A DNA stretch of 64,000 bases, taken from contig NZ_JAAGLT010000006.1 in the NCBI RefSeq assembly GCF_010548275.1, positions 248,001 through 312,000 on the forward strand, given 5' to 3'. Within the stretch, counting starts at the first letter, position 1. Each line of letters begins with the position of its first letter. Made by a program: the position numbers and the translations under genes. Origin of the DNA: Streptomyces sp. SID12488. Lineage in GTDB: Bacteria; Actinomycetota; Actinomycetes; Streptomycetales; Streptomycetaceae. The notes under the pieces are model-generated. The model made no database searches. It was given only the letters and a program-made list of their open reading frames with translations, and was not told the DNA's origin. Of this stretch, positions 51,787 through 59,363 are shown piece after piece.

Positions 51787-52465
51787 GTGGCTCGTCGACC
51801 CGAGGTGGTTGTCCGGTCGTTGTCGATGGAGAGGGCCGCAGGCCGCAGGCCGCAGGCCGCAGGCCGCAGGCCGCAGGCCGCAGGCCGCAGGCCGCAGGCC
51901 GCAGGCCGCAGGCCGCAGGCCGCAGCGGATCATCCGGACCGCCAGAGATCCGCTGAAGTTGCGGCGGGCGATCGTGGTGACGATGTCCGCCCAGGGCCGG
52001 CCGGTCCCGAGCATCACCTCGCCGACGCAGGTCACGGACGACTACGCGCGTGCGGTGATCCATTCGTTCAACGAGCGGGGGTTCCAGGCGCTGGACCTGA
52101 AATGGAACGGGGCCGTCCGCCGACGATCAGCCAGGATACGGGTGAGCGGATCCGCCTGATCGCCCGGATGGTCCCCGCCGAGTGGGGGCACCACCGGCAG
52201 GTCGACCTGGGGCCGGAGAACCCTGCCTCCCACCTGGCCGATCGGAAGGTCATCGCCTCGATGAGCCGCGAGCACCAGCGCCGGATCCTGCCCAGAGCCG
52301 GGGTGTCCTGGCAGACCACCACCCCGTGGAAGTCGTCCAACGACCGGGACTTCATCGCCAAGACGCAGCGCGTCCTCGACCTGTATGACCATCCGCCTCC
52401 GGATGGCCGGGGGGCCGCGTCGATGAGTTCGGGCCGCTGAACCTGATGCCGCGCCCGGAACGCTC
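51787..52465 (+). pseudogene. IS630-family transposase remnant, frameshifted
   Basis: The start GTG 51787 gives ARRPEVVVRSLSMER, the normal N-terminus of a Streptomyces IS630 transposase. The frame then enters thirteen 7-bp repeats. The protein continues in a second frame (KLRRAIVVTMSAQGRPV, then DDYARAVIHSFNERGFQALD). It shifts again near 52110 into a third stretch in the first frame (SREHQRRILPRAGVSWQTTT, then RVLDLYDHPPPDGR), and a last shift near 52410 leads to VDEFGPLNLMPRP with the first catalytic Asp of the DDE triad. The rest is absent. The element is inactive. Confidence 0.8.
51834..51924 (+). repeat. Thirteen tandem copies of GGCCGCA (VNTR)
   Basis: Exactly 91 bases are made of 13 uninterrupted copies of the 7-base unit. 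It sits inside the transposase reading frame, and since 7 is not a multiple of 3, each gain or loss changes the downstream frame; copy numbers of 12, 9, 6 or 3 would restore the transposase frame. Slippage seems the likely origin. Confidence 0.95.
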
Positions 52466-52564
52466 GGTCAGAAAGGTCTGTGACCAGGATCGGTAGTTGA
52501 CACTAGGCCACGTTCGCAACCTGCGCTGATGCCAACCAGCTTCAGCAACCGGAGGCCAGGAATC

Positions 52565-52581
52565 AGAGAGATAGTTGGCAC
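52565..52581 (+). repeat. Left copy of 17-bp inverted bracket sequence
   Basis: AGAGAGATAGTTGGCAC matches, in inverted orientation, the sequence at 57980-57996 at 16 of 17 positions. It lies between the first IS630 remnant and the IS5 copy. Together the two copies could be the ends of a transferred segment. Confidence 0.6.
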
Positions 52582-52638
52582 TTTGGTACAGCGCAGGTCA
52601 CAAGGGGTGCCGCCGCACTTGGGCATCCAATCCAACTA

Positions 52639-53630
52639 GGGCCTGTTCTGAGTTGCGATCACGGAATCGATCATTCCCGCTTCAGGAGGGTGCTGGCTGC
52701 GGTAGACCGGTGGCGTGACTCGTGGTGATCTGACTGATGCCGAGTGGGAGTTGATCGAGCCGCACCTCCCGCTGGGGTCATTCGGACCGATCACTGACCT
52801 GGGCAGCTACTTCAACGCGGTGATGTGGCGGTTCCGTACCGGCAGTCCCTGTCGGGATGTGCCGGAGAGCTACGGCTCCTGGTCGACGATCTACGACCGG
52901 TTCCGGATGTGGGCGCGTGACGAAGTCTTCCAAACCCTCATGGAAGCGATGATCGCCGAGGCGGGGGCCCGCGACGATGTCGATCTGAGCCTGGTCAGTG
53001 TGGACTCGACCGTTGCCCGCGCGCATCACCACGCAGCGGGCATGGTGGTCGAACCGGAGCTCCTTGAGGACCTGGAGAAGGCCGTGGCGGAGGAAAAGGG
53101 GCTGCAGCAAAGGGGCAAAACGATCCCGTAGGCGAGGGGGCCGCGGACAGGGAGAACCGCGAGCGGGAACAGCGCCGCGCCGAGCGCCGACGCCGCAGAG
53201 CCCGACTGCAGGCCGCCGAACTGGGCCGCTCCCAGGGCGGACTCACCAGCAAGGTCCACCTCGCCGTCGAGCGGCGCTGCCGCCCGCTGTCCATCATCCT
53301 CACCCCCGGGCAGGCCGCGGACAGCCCGCGCTTCATTCCGGTCCTTAACAAGATCAAGGTGCGTGTCCCGGTCGGTCGCCCCATGAGCCGGCCGGACGCG
53401 GTCGCCGGAGACAAGGCGTACTCCTCCCGCGCCAACCGCGCCCATCTACGCAGACGCAACATCAAGGCGGTGATCCCGGAGAAGGCCGACCAGGCCGCCA
53501 ACCGCAAGAAGAAAGGACGCTCCGGCGGCCGCCCGGTCAGCCACGACGCCACGCTCTACAAAGACCGCAACACAGTCGAGCGCGCCATCAACAAGTTCAA
53601 GGAATGGCGGGGGCTGGCCACCCGCGACAC
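52639..53630 (+). mobile_element. IS5-family insertion sequence, right end truncated
   Basis: The element begins with an end-like sequence GGGCCTGTTCTGAGTTGCG at 52639. OrfA (52715-53131) encodes LTDAEWELIEPHLP and RTGSPCRDVPESYGSW-type motifs and the first Asp in SVDSTVARAHHH. The second part, in the -1 frame, carries GLTSKVHLAVERRCRPLSII, GDKAYSSRANR and DRNTVERAINKFKEWRGLA with the remaining catalytic acids. The sequence leaves the IS5 family after RGLATR at about 53625, where an oppositely oriented IS630 remnant begins, so the 3' end and right inverted repeat are gone. Confidence 0.85.
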
Positions 53631-53652
53631 AGGCTGCCAGGACCATTCATGA
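52715..53652 (+). pseudogene. IS5-family transposase, two overlapping frames, truncated
   Basis: The first frame runs from GTG 52715 to TAG 53131 (138 codons). The second frame, shifted by -1, continues the same protein to 53652. A slippery heptamer A AAG GGG at 53095-53101 sits where the frames should join (giving AAAKGQ in the -1 frame), which fits programmed frameshifting as known for IS5-group elements. The protein lacks the last about 20 residues, replaced by unrelated codons (DTGCQDHS). The transposase is therefore probably inactive. Confidence 0.8.
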
Positions 53653-54005
53653 CGGTGCAGCAACCGCCACACCGCCGCCATCGAGAAGTCGACCTGGAAC
53701 TTCCAGGCGATCACCGCTCTGATCCGCGCCACGGTACACCGCTGGTCTTCCCAGCCGTGCTTGGCCGGCCCGAGCGCCAACTCCTTCTCTAGTTCGGCGT
53801 ACTGGCCATCCGACAGCTTCGGCAGTTTCGGCGGCCCCGCGGAGGCCAGGGCATCCATCCCGCCCTGCCGCCAGGCCCGCCGCCAGCGCTCCGCCGACCG
53901 CTCCCTGACCCGCAGATCCTTCGCGCTCGCCGCGTTCTTCTCGCCGCGAGCGAACCGCTCACCCGCCTCATACCGGATCCGCTCGCAGGGATCACCACGC
54001 GTCAC
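53634..54005 (-). pseudogene. Second IS630-type transposase remnant (N-terminal part)
   Basis: GTG 54005 starts TRGDPCERIRYEAGERFARG, followed by WRRAWRQGGMDALASAGPPK, LPKLSDGQYAELEKELALGP, and WKFQVDFSMAAVWRLLHRHE with WSWQ. This is the HTH and winged-helix half of an IS630-type transposase, about 124 codons. The DDE catalytic half is missing; the homology ends exactly where the truncated IS5 copy begins. It differs from the IS630 type at 51787. The remnant is inert but marks a recombination junction. Confidence 0.82.
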
Positions 54006-54245
54006 CCGACAACACTCCGAAGAGATCAGTAAGTGCAACTTCAGGTTGAAACACGCTCGATGAGAACTGACACCGGTCATGGGCATCGACCGGAAGCGGA
54101 GCGGTGGTACTCCCTACGCCAAAGGCCACGTGGGCGTCCCAGCCGGCCGTTGCCCCGGCTGGACCGTGGGAGGTCACTCCGCCGGACCCGACGTCTCGCG
54201 GGAAGGGTGGCATGTTCAGGCCGTACCTGTTAGCTTCCCCTCCGC

Positions 54246-54272
54246 TCATACATTCAGCCATGACATGTATGA
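54246..54272. promoter_or_regulatory. Candidate TetR operator of the FAD/membrane/TetR unit
   Basis: TCATACAT and ATGTATGA are perfect 8-bp inverted arms with an 11-base spacer. They overlap the start region of the FAD oxidoreductase gene at 54284. The TetR gene at the end of the unit is the natural candidate to bind here. Confidence 0.6.
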
Positions 54273-54283
54273 ATAGAGGCGGC

Positions 54284-55792
54284 ATGCGGGGAAAGACGGC
54301 TGTGGTGCTCGGCGGTAGCGTGGCGGGGCTGTGCGCCGCGGGAGTGCTTGCGAGGCATTTCGACGAGGTGATCGTCCTGGAGCGGGACCGGCTCCCGCCG
54401 GACGCGCAGCATCGGCGGGGCGTGCCGCAGAGCAAGCACCCGCACTTCCTCCTCAACTCCGGGCGTCGCGCGATCGGCGAGATCTTTCCTGGGTTCGAGG
54501 AGGCGCTGATCGCCGCGGGCGGGATGCGCCTGATGCCGGCGATGGACGCGGCGTACTGCGAGCACGCCGGCTGGGCCCCGCGCAAGGCCGGGTCGATGAC
54601 GATGGTCTACAGCTCCCGCGTGCTCATCGAGCGGGTCCTGCGCGACAAGGTCCGTGAGCTCCCGGCCATCGAGATCCGCGAGGGCGTGACCGTCACCGGA
54701 CTTCGTTCCACCGGGGGCGGCACCGAGCGCGGGCGCGTCGAGGGAGTCGAGTACCGCGCGGGCGACGACTCGGGCCACCTGTCCGCCGACCTGGTCGTCG
54801 ACGCGCTGGGGCGCGGCTCCTCCGTCGCCGACTGGCTGAGCACGGCGGGATGGCCGACGCCGCCGGAGAAGACTCTCGACGCCAAGGTCACCTACACGTC
54901 GCGGTGGTACGACCTGCCCCCCGCCGACCGGCGTCCACCGGCGTGGTGGTGGAAGCACCTGGTCGTCACTCCGACCCAGGACACCGGCGACCATCCCGAG
55001 GAACACGAGTTCCTCAGTAACTTCTTCCCGATCGAGGGGGACCGCGCCATCGTGTGCATGGGCGCGTGGGGCATCCGGATGCCGCGCGAGGTCGACACCT
55101 TCGAGGCCGCGGTGGACCGCGTGCGGGCCAGGTCCTTCGGGCAGGCGACGCGTGTCTGCACTCCGACCTCCGGGGTGCACCTCACTCGTTCGACCGGCAA
55201 CAAGTGGCGCCGCTTCGACCTGCTCGACCAGCCCCCGCTCGGGCTGGTCTGCGTCGGTGACTCGATCTGCGCGTTCAACCCGTTCTACGCCCAGGGGATG
55301 AGCTCGGCGGCCCGCTCCGCGCTCATCCTCGCCGAGATGCTGCACGGCCACGACGTCCTCGACCTCGCCTTCTTCCGCGAGTTCCTCACCCGGCAGAAGA
55401 AGTCACTCGACGTGCCCTGGATGCTCGCGATGGCCCGTGACCAGGCATATGACTTCGCGACCGGGAGTGAGGTCGTCGCTCCCTGGCGCCGCAGGCTGGC
55501 CGCGCGCCTCAGCTGGCCGGTCTTCAACGCCATCAACGCCACGAGCCGCGAGGACGCCTACGTCGAGCGGACGTTCGCCCAGGTCTTCAACCTCGACATG
55601 TCACTCAGGGAGATGACCACCGATGTGCGGTTCTGGTTCGGCATCGCGCGCTACAAGGTGCGTCAGCGGCTCGGACGCACGGTCGTGCCCGGCGGGTTCG
55701 ACGACCAGCAGGATCCGCCCGGCACCGACTTCACCGGCCAGACCCGCGCCGGCAGCTCGCCGTACGCCGAGACCGACCTCGTCAATGACTGA
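54284..55792 (+). CDS. FAD-dependent oxidoreductase/monooxygenase
   Basis: This 502-residue flavoprotein has KTAVVLGGSVAGLCAAGVLA (Rossmann GGSVAGL) and FDEVIVLERD (ribose-binding Glu). A third motif, LVCVGDSICAFNPFYAQGMS, is the GD sequence of p-hydroxybenzoate-hydroxylase-like and squalene-epoxidase-like enzymes. VVDALGRGSSVADWL is the second nucleotide motif. It likely hydroxylates or epoxidises a hydrophobic molecule. The start could be ATG 54260, 54269 or 54284; 54284 gives the shortest leader before the Rossmann fold. It is followed 15 bp later by a membrane protein and then a TetR regulator. Confidence 0.87.
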   Translation: MRGKTAVVLGGSVAGLCAAGVLARHFDEVIVLERDRLPPDAQHRRGVPQSKHPHFLLNSGRRAIGEIFPGFEEALIAAGGMRLMPAMDAAYCEHAGWAPRKAGSMTMVYSSRVLIERVLRDKVRELPAIEIREGVTVTGLRSTGGGTERGRVEGVEYRAGDDSGHLSADLVVDALGRGSSVADWLSTAGWPTPPEKTLDAKVTYTSRWYDLPPADRRPPAWWWKHLVVTPTQDTGDHPEEHEFLSNFFPIEGDRAIVCMGAWGIRMPREVDTFEAAVDRVRARSFGQATRVCTPTSGVHLTRSTGNKWRRFDLLDQPPLGLVCVGDSICAFNPFYAQGMSSAARSALILAEMLHGHDVLDLAFFREFLTRQKKSLDVPWMLAMARDQAYDFATGSEVVAPWRRRLAARLSWPVFNAINATSREDAYVERTFAQVFNLDMSLREMTTDVRFWFGIARYKVRQRLGRTVVPGGFDDQQDPPGTDFTGQTRAGSSPYAETDLVND

Positions 55793-55807
55793 CCCGAGGA
55801 GCGAGGA

Positions 55808-56935
55808 ATGAGCTATTCATGCGACTCGGCGGCCGAGCGCCTCGCTGGACAGCTCGGCTTCTCCTGCCATGACGCCGATCCCATCGTGGACTTCCGCAAC
55901 CCGTTCGGTCTTGAGAACGGCACCATGCCGTTCCTTGAGCTGCTCATCATCGGCGGTGCGGTGTTCGCCCTCGTCCATGCGTGGCGGCGGTGGCGGCGCG
56001 ACGGCGACCCGGTCAACATCTCCCTGTGGTTCGCCTCGCTCGTCTACCTGGCGGTGATCGAGCCGCCGCTCTACTTCCCGGGCTGGTTCGGCCTGGAGGA
56101 GCACGTCGGGTTCATTTTCTCCCACAACGTGTTCACCGTGCAGTTCATGTACGACCGGCTGCCGCTCTACATCGTGGCCTTCTATCCGGCGCTGTCGCAG
56201 CTCGCCTACGAGGTGGTCCGCGCTCTCGGCGTCTTCGCGCGACGTGGGCTCCTTCTCGGTTCGCTGGCGGTCGCGTTCACCTGCCAGGCGTTCTACGAGA
56301 TCTTCGATCAGCTCGGACCTCAGCTGAAGTGGTGGGCCTGGAACCCCGGCAACGAGATGATCAACGAGCCGGCGCTCGCCTCGGTCCCGATGAACAGCAT
56401 GTTCCTGTTCGCCTCGGTGTCCTTCGGCGCGATGACCTATCTCGTCGTCCGGCTGGTCGGCGCGAAGGACGGCCGCGGCACGCTCACCGGCCGGCAGACC
56501 AGCCTGCGCACCGTGGCCGCCGGCGCCTTGACACCGCTCGCGATGACCGTCGCCGGCGTCCCCAGCAACATCTTCCGCGGTGGGGACCACCTTGGGATCC
56601 AGCAGGCCATCCTCGGTGCCGAGCTCGCCCTGGTCTGGATCGTCGGCCTCTACCTTCTCGCGGACGCCTGGCGCGCGCGGCGAACAGATCCGGCTCCGGT
56701 GGCGTCGCCGCTGTTCGCGCGGATCTATCCGGCGCTGTACCTCGGCGTCCACATCGTCCTCTGGCTGATCGCATTGCCGGCCTACTTCGCGGCGGCCAAT
56801 GGCATCACCGAGCAGGGCACGCCGATCGGCAGCCTGTGGTACACCGTGCTGTGCACCGTAGCCGCAACCGGGCTCATCGTGGCCGTACTCCGCGCGACCA
56901 TGTCCCGACGGACCACAGAGCCTGTGCGATCCTAA
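55808..56935 (+). CDS. Multi-pass membrane protein, unknown function
   Basis: This 375-residue integral membrane protein has about nine hydrophobic segments, for example residues 42-58 (FLELLIIGGAVFALVHA), 71-90, 118-137, 148-166, 196-216, then segments near 235, 270, 310 and 345. Loops contain charged and aromatic clusters (QLKWWAWNPGNEMINEP, GLEEHVGFIFSHN). No transporter, kinase or lipid-modifying motif is recognised. ATG 55808 has a strong GAGGAGCGAGGA context. It is surely co-transcribed with the FAD enzyme, so it could supply or move its lipid-like substrate; that is inference only. Confidence 0.8.
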   Translation: MSYSCDSAAERLAGQLGFSCHDADPIVDFRNPFGLENGTMPFLELLIIGGAVFALVHAWRRWRRDGDPVNISLWFASLVYLAVIEPPLYFPGWFGLEEHVGFIFSHNVFTVQFMYDRLPLYIVAFYPALSQLAYEVVRALGVFARRGLLLGSLAVAFTCQAFYEIFDQLGPQLKWWAWNPGNEMINEPALASVPMNSMFLFASVSFGAMTYLVVRLVGAKDGRGTLTGRQTSLRTVAAGALTPLAMTVAGVPSNIFRGGDHLGIQQAILGAELALVWIVGLYLLADAWRARRTDPAPVASPLFARIYPALYLGVHIVLWLIALPAYFAAANGITEQGTPIGSLWYTVLCTVAATGLIVAVLRATMSRRTTEPVRS

Positions 56936-56939
56936 GCCC

Positions 56940-57563
56940 ATGGGGCATCACGGCTGGGGAGGCCGGCCTCCCGCATCGGACGCGGAGGCCCGGCAGCGCA
57001 TCATCGACGCGACCGCCCGCTGCATCGACAGGCACGGCGTCACGAAGACCACCCTGTCCGACGTCGCCGGCGAGCTCGGCGTCACCCGCCAGACCGTCTA
57101 CCGCCACTTCGGCCGCATCAGCGACATCATCGGCGAGGTGGCGGCCCAGGGCGCCGAGTCGTTCGTCGACCTGATGATCGCGCACCTGCAAGGGATCACC
57201 GACCCGGCCGAAGCCGTGGTCGAAGGCATGGTCTTCTGCGTACGGACCATCCCCACCGAGCCACGCCTGAGCCTTCTGCTGCAACTCGGAGACACCACCG
57301 CCTTCGGCCGCGGCGCCACCACCAGGGACACCGTCGCCTACGGCGCCAAGATGCTGCAGCGCTTCCCCGTCGACTGGGCCGCCGTCGGCATCGACGAGGA
57401 CGACCTCAACGGCCTCGCCGAGATCATCATGCGACTCCTGACATCGCTGCTGCAGCACCCCAGCGAGCCACCGCAGGACGAAACCCGGCTCCGCACCTTC
57501 CTCACCCGCTGGCTGGCCCCGGCCCTGTCCCGGACATCAGCATCCGCGCCCTCGCGTTCTTGA
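56940..57563 (+). CDS. TetR-family regulator of the FAD/membrane unit
   Basis: This 207-residue TetR protein has its HTH in DATARCIDRHGVTKTTLSDV, then AGELGVTRQTVYRHFGRISD. A ligand-binding region with EDDLNGLAEIIMRLLTSLLQ follows. The ATG starts 5 bp after the membrane protein's stop, so it belongs to the same operon; it likely autoregulates the unit through the TCATACAT-N11-ATGTATGA site at 54246. The product resembles TetR regulators found near mycobacterial FAD monooxygenases, without a known ligand. Confidence 0.9.
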   Translation: MGHHGWGGRPPASDAEARQRIIDATARCIDRHGVTKTTLSDVAGELGVTRQTVYRHFGRISDIIGEVAAQGAESFVDLMIAHLQGITDPAEAVVEGMVFCVRTIPTEPRLSLLLQLGDTTAFGRGATTRDTVAYGAKMLQRFPVDWAAVGIDEDDLNGLAEIIMRLLTSLLQHPSEPPQDETRLRTFLTRWLAPALSRTSASAPSRS

Positions 57564-57647
57564 ACACTCACCCGGTGACGTAAGAGGCAGGAACGCCGGG
57601 CCAAGACCTGCGCAGAGGCCCTGACGGCGGTTGAGCAGTACCTGGAG

Positions 57648-57962
57648 ATGCCGTACCGCATACGGCGCCGGCCGGAGTCCTCGCCCGCCGTACGACAACA
57701 ACTCACCGACGAGGTCAGCGGTCTGCTGGCACGCATGGCCTTCCACCAGGCATGGCTCCAGATCGAAGCCACGACGGTCGCGGGCCCCTACGCAACCCTC
57801 GTGGCCACGGCCCGCGCGGAAGCCGGCGCACAGATGAGCCTCGCTTGGCGGCAGTCACCGATCACCACCGACACCGGCATGAACCTCGGAATCCCGTACC
57901 CCCGGGACCGATCGAACGCGGCCCGGGCCACGTGCATCGAGGTGATGCGCCGTCACCTCTGA
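57648..57962 (+). pseudogene. Hypothetical protein, probably N-terminally truncated
   Basis: The frame from ATG 57648 encodes about 104 residues (PYRIRRRPESSPAVRQQLTD, then ARMAFHQAWLQIEATTVAGP, then TTDTGMNLGIPYPRDRSNAA). The same frame continues upstream to 57579 with coding-like text (RAKTCAEALTAVEQYLEM) but meets a stop and has no start codon there, so the original start is missing or 57648 is a secondary start. It resembles a small family seen on actinobacterial chromosomes and plasmids, without a known function. It is next to the right bracket repeat, which suggests a junction cut the 5' end. Confidence 0.5.
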
Positions 57963-57979
57963 GAACGCCCGTGATCTTG

Positions 57980-58009
57980 GTGCCAACTATCCCTCTTTTG
58001 TGCCAACTA
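57980..58009 (-). repeat. Right bracket: paired GTGCCAACTA direct repeat
   Basis: GTGCCAACTA occurs at 57980-57989 and at 58000-58009. The first copy, with its downstream TCCCTCT, is the inverted match to 52565-52581 (16 of 17). It lies just before the end of the acyl-CoA dehydrogenase gene at 58032. It may be a mobile-element end or a regulatory duplicate. Confidence 0.6.
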
Positions 58010-58031
58010 AAAATCCTCGTCACAAAAGGTC

Positions 58032-59210
58032 CTACCGCCGCACCCTCGGCATCCCCAGCCCGATCCACGAGATGATCTCCCGCTGGATCTCGTTGTTGCC
58101 GCCGCCGAAGGTGAAGATCACCGCTGAGCGGTAGCCGCGTTCGAGTTCGCCGTGGAGTATCTCGCCGGCCGAGCCCTCCTTCAGCGCGCCCGGGGCGGCG
58201 ACGATCTCCAGGAGCCAGGCGTAGGCCTCGCGGCGGGCCTCGGAGCCGTACACCTTGACCGCGGAGGCGTCCTGGGGGGTGAGGGTGCCCTCCTGGACGG
58301 CGTTCACCATCTGCCAGTTGAGGAGTTTCATCGCGTCGAGTTTGGTGTGGATCTGGGCCAGACGGCGGCGGACCCATGGGAGGTCGACGACGCGGCGGCC
58401 GTCGGCGAGTTTTGTCTCCATCGCCCAACGCTGGACGTCGTGCAGGGAGCGGATGGCCATCGTGCCGTGGGCTGCGAGGGTGACGCGCTCGTGATTGAGC
58501 TGGTTGGTGATCAGCCGCCAGCCCTGGTTCTCCTCGCCGACCCGGTGGGCGACGGGGACGCGGACGTTCTCGTAGTAGCTGGCCGTGGTGTCGTGCGAGG
58601 CAAGGGTGCGGATGAGGGTGCAGGAGTAGCCGGGGTCGGTGGTCGGCATGAGGAGCATGGTGATGCCCTTGTGCGGCGGGGCGTCCGGGTCCGTGCGCAC
58701 GGCCAGCCACACCCAGTCCGCCGTGTCACCGTTCGTCGTCCAGATCTTCTGCCCGTTGACCACATACTCGTCGCCGTCGCGTACCGCCCGCGTCTTCAGG
58801 GCGGCCAGGTCGGTGCCCGCGTCCGGCTCGCTGTAGCCGATCGCGAAGTCGATCTCGCCGGCGAGGATCTTCGGCAGGAAGTACGCCTTCTGCTCCTCGC
58901 TGCCGTACCGCATGATCGTCGGGCCGACGGTGTTGAGCGCCATCAGCGGCAGCGGTACGCCCGCCTGGGCGGCCTCGTCGAAGAAGATGAACTGTTCCAT
59001 CGGGGACAGTCCGCGCCCCCCGTACTCCTGAGGCCAGCCGACACCGAGCCAGCCGTCGCCGCCGAGGCGGCGGATCGTCCGGCGGTAGAAGCGCTTCTGG
59101 GCGACATGGTCGTTGAACCGCGAGTAGGCCCGGTCCGGCACCAACTCGGCGAAGTAGGTGCGCAGTTCGGTGCGAAGCTGCTGCTGCTCGGGCGTGTATT
59201 CGAGATGCAC
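58032..59210 (-). CDS. Acyl-CoA dehydrogenase (FadE type)
   Basis: This 392-residue acyl-CoA dehydrogenase oxidises an acyl-CoA at the alpha-beta bond. It shows HLEYTPEQQQLRTELRTYFA, PQEYGGRGLSPMEQFIFFDE, IGYSEPDAGTDLAALKTRAV (FAD/acyl contact), KIWTTNGDTADWVWLAVRTD, FGGGNNEIQREIISWIGLGM (the E/R C-terminal hinge). GTG 59210 follows AGGAGG. The sequence is close to FadE enzymes of mycobacterial steroid and branched-chain breakdown. A KstR-like box TAGAACGTGTTCCA lies 48 bp upstream. It is the first gene after the accessory island. Confidence 0.93.
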   Translation of the reverse strand: MHLEYTPEQQQLRTELRTYFAELVPDRAYSRFNDHVAQKRFYRRTIRRLGGDGWLGVGWPQEYGGRGLSPMEQFIFFDEAAQAGVPLPLMALNTVGPTIMRYGSEEQKAYFLPKILAGEIDFAIGYSEPDAGTDLAALKTRAVRDGDEYVVNGQKIWTTNGDTADWVWLAVRTDPDAPPHKGITMLLMPTTDPGYSCTLIRTLASHDTTASYYENVRVPVAHRVGEENQGWRLITNQLNHERVTLAAHGTMAIRSLHDVQRWAMETKLADGRRVVDLPWVRRRLAQIHTKLDAMKLLNWQMVNAVQEGTLTPQDASAVKVYGSEARREAYAWLLEIVAAPGALKEGSAGEILHGELERGYRSAVIFTFGGGNNEIQREIISWIGLGMPRVRR

Positions 59211-59257
59211 TGCGCCTCCTGCTGGCTCCCCAGGGCCGGACCTGTCGGCGCACACGG

Positions 59258-59271
59258 TAGAACGTGTTCCA
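59258..59271. promoter_or_regulatory. KstR-like operator TNNAACNNGTTNNA
   Basis: TAGAACGTGTTCCA fits the actinobacterial KstR consensus TNNAACNNGTTNNA at every defined base and the extended TAGAAC-N2-GTTCTA form at all but one. It lies 48 bp upstream of the acyl-CoA dehydrogenase start. Its presence suggests repression by a KstR-type TetR protein responding to a steroid- or fatty-acyl-CoA. Confidence 0.6.
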
Positions 59272-59363
59272 GAAATTGGGAATGGCGGTGCGTGTACCGG
59301 TGCGCACATGCCTGAGGGGGCCCCGGACATCCGGGACCCCCTCAGGGCAGTACGGCGAACCGC

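Noticed and set aside
51834..51924. CRISPR-like array
   Set aside because: Units are only 7 bases with no spacers; it is a simple tandem repeat.
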